This document shows, in pieces, positions 28,201 to 33,114 of a stretch of 60,000 nt of DNA. How positions within the stretch are numbered: the stretch's first letter is position 1; every line of letters starts with the position of its first letter. Position numbers and translations under genes: made by a program. Origin of the DNA: Cristatella mucedo (lineage: Eukaryota > Bryozoa > Phylactolaemata > Cristatellidae); assembly GCA_009760855.2 (NCBI GenBank), contig WPIO01000025.1, forward strand, positions 1,659,501 to 1,719,500, given 5' to 3'. The notes under the pieces are model-generated. The model was given only the letters and a program-made list of their open reading frames with translations, was not told the DNA's origin and ran no database searches.

Positions 28201-31200
28201 GAATGATACAACATAAAACAGTTGGCACTCTCTACAGGTTTCACCACTGCCGAAGCACAATTTGCACCCTTGCCAAAGAGCCTCTGGCTTAGTATATATA
28301 TTTAACGAGCTGGGCCTACCGAGCAAGAGCTTAAAAAATAAGAAAGATTGTGACTGACTGTCCTTGGAGAGGCGTGGGAGGACTGTTGTAGATTACACTA
28401 TTCTTTCCTGGCAAAGGCGAAATCTCGTTTGAATACATCAAAATATTACTGAATCTTACGGGGACTACCCAAAAATGCTGATGTCCAATGATAACTTAAT
28501 GATGACATATGACCTCCGCCTTGAACGCTCTCATGTAAACTCCTTATACACGTATCCCCAAGGTAAACTAAGAGATTTTTTTTCTAGTTTTTTACGACCT
28601 AGCTGGATAAGGTTGCATAATTCATCGTATTGGTATCATGATTCTCACTGCACTCCTCTCCCTTGATAATATCCCCACATAACTACTCGCAGTCAATATT
28701 GTGCTGCACCTCAATTTCGGTTATCATAGCTCCCTGCTATTAACCATATTGTCAAATTCATGCTTATACGATACAAGGACCTCCTTCTGCCCTGAGTTAC
28801 TTGCATTCTACTTATGACCCTAGCCTCAGGTATTTAAATGCAAAGTTCAAATAGGCTGACTTTAGGCTACTAGTTAAGAGAGCAACATTCGACCAATTGA
28901 GCTCGAGAAACTTTTGCTAAGTCTCCTTACAATTTTTTATATTAAAGACACGGAAACGAGCTGTGGCAGACCTGCTCGACTCATTAATTGAAACTTAAAA
29001 ACCTTTCAAGTGAATTAGTCTTGTTTTAACTAATCCACAGATTTTGCATCATTAAGGTTGAATAACGTCTTTGCCAGCAATGCAGAGGGAGAGAGAGTTA
29101 GGTTCAGTATCAATACTCCTAGTGCTTGATCTTTCGGCAGCTTTTGATACGGTTGATCACGAAGTACTTTTCGAGTGCCTCTTCTTAAGCCGGGACGTTA
29201 CTTACTCTGCACTGAAATGGTTTAGGTCCTATCTAAGTGAAACATTGCAGGATATTGATGCAATTGTTCAAAAATCATAAAAGAAGCCTCGAAGCCTCGA
29301 AGGATATTTTAGGGCGCTGTGCTTGGTCTGCTTCTTTTTCTAGTTTCACGTCTCAATCTTTCAATGTGATTGCTTGCGAAGCACAACGCTTCTTTCACTT
29401 CTACGAAGATGACAGAAAACTGTACATGCACTTGGATCTCTTCCAGCCCTGAAGCATCTCAAATTCTCACAAGTCTCTCTCTGCATGCATTGCTGGCATC
29501 CTCACTCACATGGTAGTGAAATTTCTCAAATTGAATGACTGTTAAACAAAATTGCCACCTATGGGAAACCGCGTGTGACTACAAAATCAGATATTGTAAG
29601 GCTTGGAATAGGCTAGATGATGTTTTTGTATCTCCGCTTGTAACTCCACATAGCCAAAAGACACAAAAAATATGTGCGTTTTACGCATGAAAGTTTTTTG
29701 CAGCAAACTCACAACCGTACGCATTCGGTAGTCAACAGAATTCATCTTACCCAACAACAAAAAAGTGAGAAGCCTAGCAGAGTCGAGAGAGCAATTGAGG
29801 TAGTGAGTATCACGGAAGTAGCAGCCCAGGACTGCTGGAAATGATGTGCCAGCAAAAATATCTGTCCTTTTGTATATTTAAAAAAACCTAAGCACAATGT
29901 TTAAAAGCGACCTTTCATCAATTGAATCTTTTAGCTTTACCGTCGAGTCAGCTAATGCTCTGCTACATAAAGTTACATAAGTTCTGACCGAGTTAGATCA
30001 GGATAATATTTTTAGGTCGGTCCATGCATTTGGGCCATCTCGCCTCGACCTGTGAAATCACTGCTCCTTCTATCAATTATTGGCCCATGCAATGAGTGAC
30101 TATCAGATAGTGCAATCAGAAGCTTACAGTTGGAGAAGAACTGCCAACATGCACCACTTCTCGCCGACCTGAACTGGCTTCCAAATTAAACAGCATAGTG
30201 ACTTCAAGGTATTGTAACTCATTAGTAGATAACTTCATTTAATCTCTGGACTCAGCCTACCTACCAGAGCTACTCCTCAACCAAACTAGGGATCGTGCAC
30301 CTGGCTCTTATTTCCAAAATCGCTTACATATTTGTCTATTCAATCTAAATTCTGTAGATACCGCTTCTTAGTTCGTATGCTTCCGAAGCCTGGAACTCGC
30401 TGCCGTCTACGTCAGGAAATCCTCAGCACTATTTTATAAGAAGCTGTAGCCCACTTGTTTCTTACATCATTTGCAGGGTCCCTGGGATTTTTAATGGTGT
30501 CCTAACGTATGCTGACAGTGGGGATTTTATTACTTACCATGTTAGAATGTTAAAACTTTGTATAATACCCACACCCATATTGTGTATGCTGACGACGAAC
30601 CTTCTACCTTTAACAAACAGATACCGCTTGATAAATAACATGTGTTAAGTGTCAAGGAATAGATTTAGTTTTCTTCAGCCACAATACAAATGTAGCGTCA
30701 TTGCCATTATTATTATCAATATTCTAAAGCAAAATAAATTTAAGAGTGGTAAAATAGTGCTTTAACCAGCTGCATGAAGCATTTCTTAAAACAGACTCTC
30801 ACAATGGCTATTCTAAAGCAAGCTGGCTCACAATAACTCACCAGGAACACAACTTGTGGAAGAATTCAAAAATCACAGAGATATTTTCATACCTATTATG
30901 TAGGCACACGCATAACACCCTGTGCTGCAGGCGGCCGTGAGTAGGCTGAACGTCAAATACACATACGGATTTGGAATAATGGACAGCAAAGTAAAGAGTA
31001 GCTGGCCACTTGCTGCCCAAACGAGAGTTTTCTTGCGCCCATACCTGAAAAAAACATGATTTTCGAGACCATCTTGAAACAAACCCGTATAAACAAGATT
31101 ATTTTAAAAATTCTGCTACGGTTTCATTAAATAAAACTGAGAAGTATTACAAAAATTATCCCAGAAATTGCTATCGAAAATTGTTTTAGGTTTGCAGATA

Positions 31201-33076
31201 AGAAAGTGGTCTAAAGGCCACACTTTACAATCTCCAAATTGCAGCGTATTACTGATAAATTACAGCCTTAAAGGATAGAGTTGATTGCTTACAGGATCCA
31301 GTAAGAGAATTGAGCTCAGCTTTAATAATTATAACTTGTGGAGACAACAGCGTTTAGGCTTGCATGTAAGCTTCTAACGGTAAATTTCGCTACGCTTGCC
31401 GTCCTGTAAGCGAGGTCGATATATCCGACCCGGGAGCTATTGAAACTACTGCAATAGTTTTCGTAGATAATGTGCCATCATTATAGTTGATTGGATATCC
31501 AGATGTAGTGTTTGGGTCTGTAACCGATTGTTCTGGAAGATGTGCGAGTTTTGAACCAAATAAATCACGAAGTACGTGTATTTGTTGAAGGTCTTTCAAA
31601 AACCTGATAGCTCTATTATCAATGGACGGCTACTGTTTCTTATTTTGGTGACATAGCTGGATCTTTAACTTGGCTCACTTATCGGCGTGCTTCAAACTAA
31701 TATTGAAACTTAGATTGACTATCAGAGCCAAGTTTTGTGCGAACGAGCTTTTCAAAATAGACGACGCCCTAAGAATGCAATTTACAGTCGTTATTCATCC
31801 TATAAAAGGCCAAAAGTCATATCGATGCACTTGCTAACTTGGCTAATTGGGCAGAAATCCAATGACCTTGGCAGCAATCGGCAAACGGCAGCGACGAGTG
31901 AGGGTAGCAGAATATACTATAGATGTGGGAGGCCTTTACTGATTTTGTAAGGAACCGTCTATGGCCTTAAAATCTTAAGAAAGTTAACAACAGCGACACC
32001 GTTCGGGAGCTAGGGATAATTGAGAATGCTGTCCTATATTAAATTCCAAAAATTTCTATGCTGGAGAGGAAGTTCCAGATGGCCCGTATAGAACCTGCTT
32101 GAGTCAATGCACTCGAGCTTAGTAACCACTGCATAAGGCAGTCAGCGAGGCAAACGCTAGGTAAACACGGGCTAATGGCTTGGGTAGAAAAAAGGCTTTG
32201 CTAATGACTACTTTAAGCCTTGAGTGGGCTTGGTAAGAAAGCCATCTTGTGACCAAAGATCAGTGGGTTGGAGCTTTGGCGTCGGCTTAGGCCTCTAGAA
32301 AGTAGCAAACAAGAAAACGCAGAACTATGGGAAATTTTTTCAACTATTGTGGCAGGCCGTACTCGCTAATGTAACCAAAACTCTTCTAGTCACCGCAAGC
32401 CTACAAGCTAGACATTGCTACAAGTAGTGGCTAATGTACAGCCACTGTAGTTGGACTGGGGCGAAATTGTTGTATCTTAAGGTCTTCTGCCGACCATGCT
32501 GAGGTCGGCACGATGTATAAATAGCGTGTAGGGCTGTTGCATTTATTTTTGCATCAATCTTTCTGTTTGGACCATCCATATGTATTTCAAGCATGTCACA
32601 GTTGGCCGGATGAGGCTATACGCATGGTCAAAAATGTACTATTGATGTTTTTAGGGAAATAGTTTTAGTCCGATCAAAAAGCTAGCAAAGCAGCTTAAGT
32701 TATCCGCTTGTATAAGCTATGCCCTTGGTATAACTGTTATTCATAAGCCATTTCCTAATATTTGAAGCAAGCCTGTAGTAACTGGCATCATTATAAATAA
32801 TTAAGGTTGCTTTGTGTTTGTTGAGCGAACTACTAAGCCTTATTTATGGTTACTGAACGTATTGCCAGGAACCGCAATCAATGATACCTCTTCAAAACAC
32901 ATTATTTAAATGTGCATACGACGAAAGATCTCAGCACTGAGTTAAAACAGCTTAGTTAGTGTATATAAGTAGATATTTGATCCTGTCACAGCTCAACCTG
33001 CGTCCAGGTGATCACATAGTGGGAGATTCAGGAGAAGACCTATCAGCTAGGAAAACAATTAGAGGATCATTATCAA

Positions 33077-33114
<38 letters not shown>

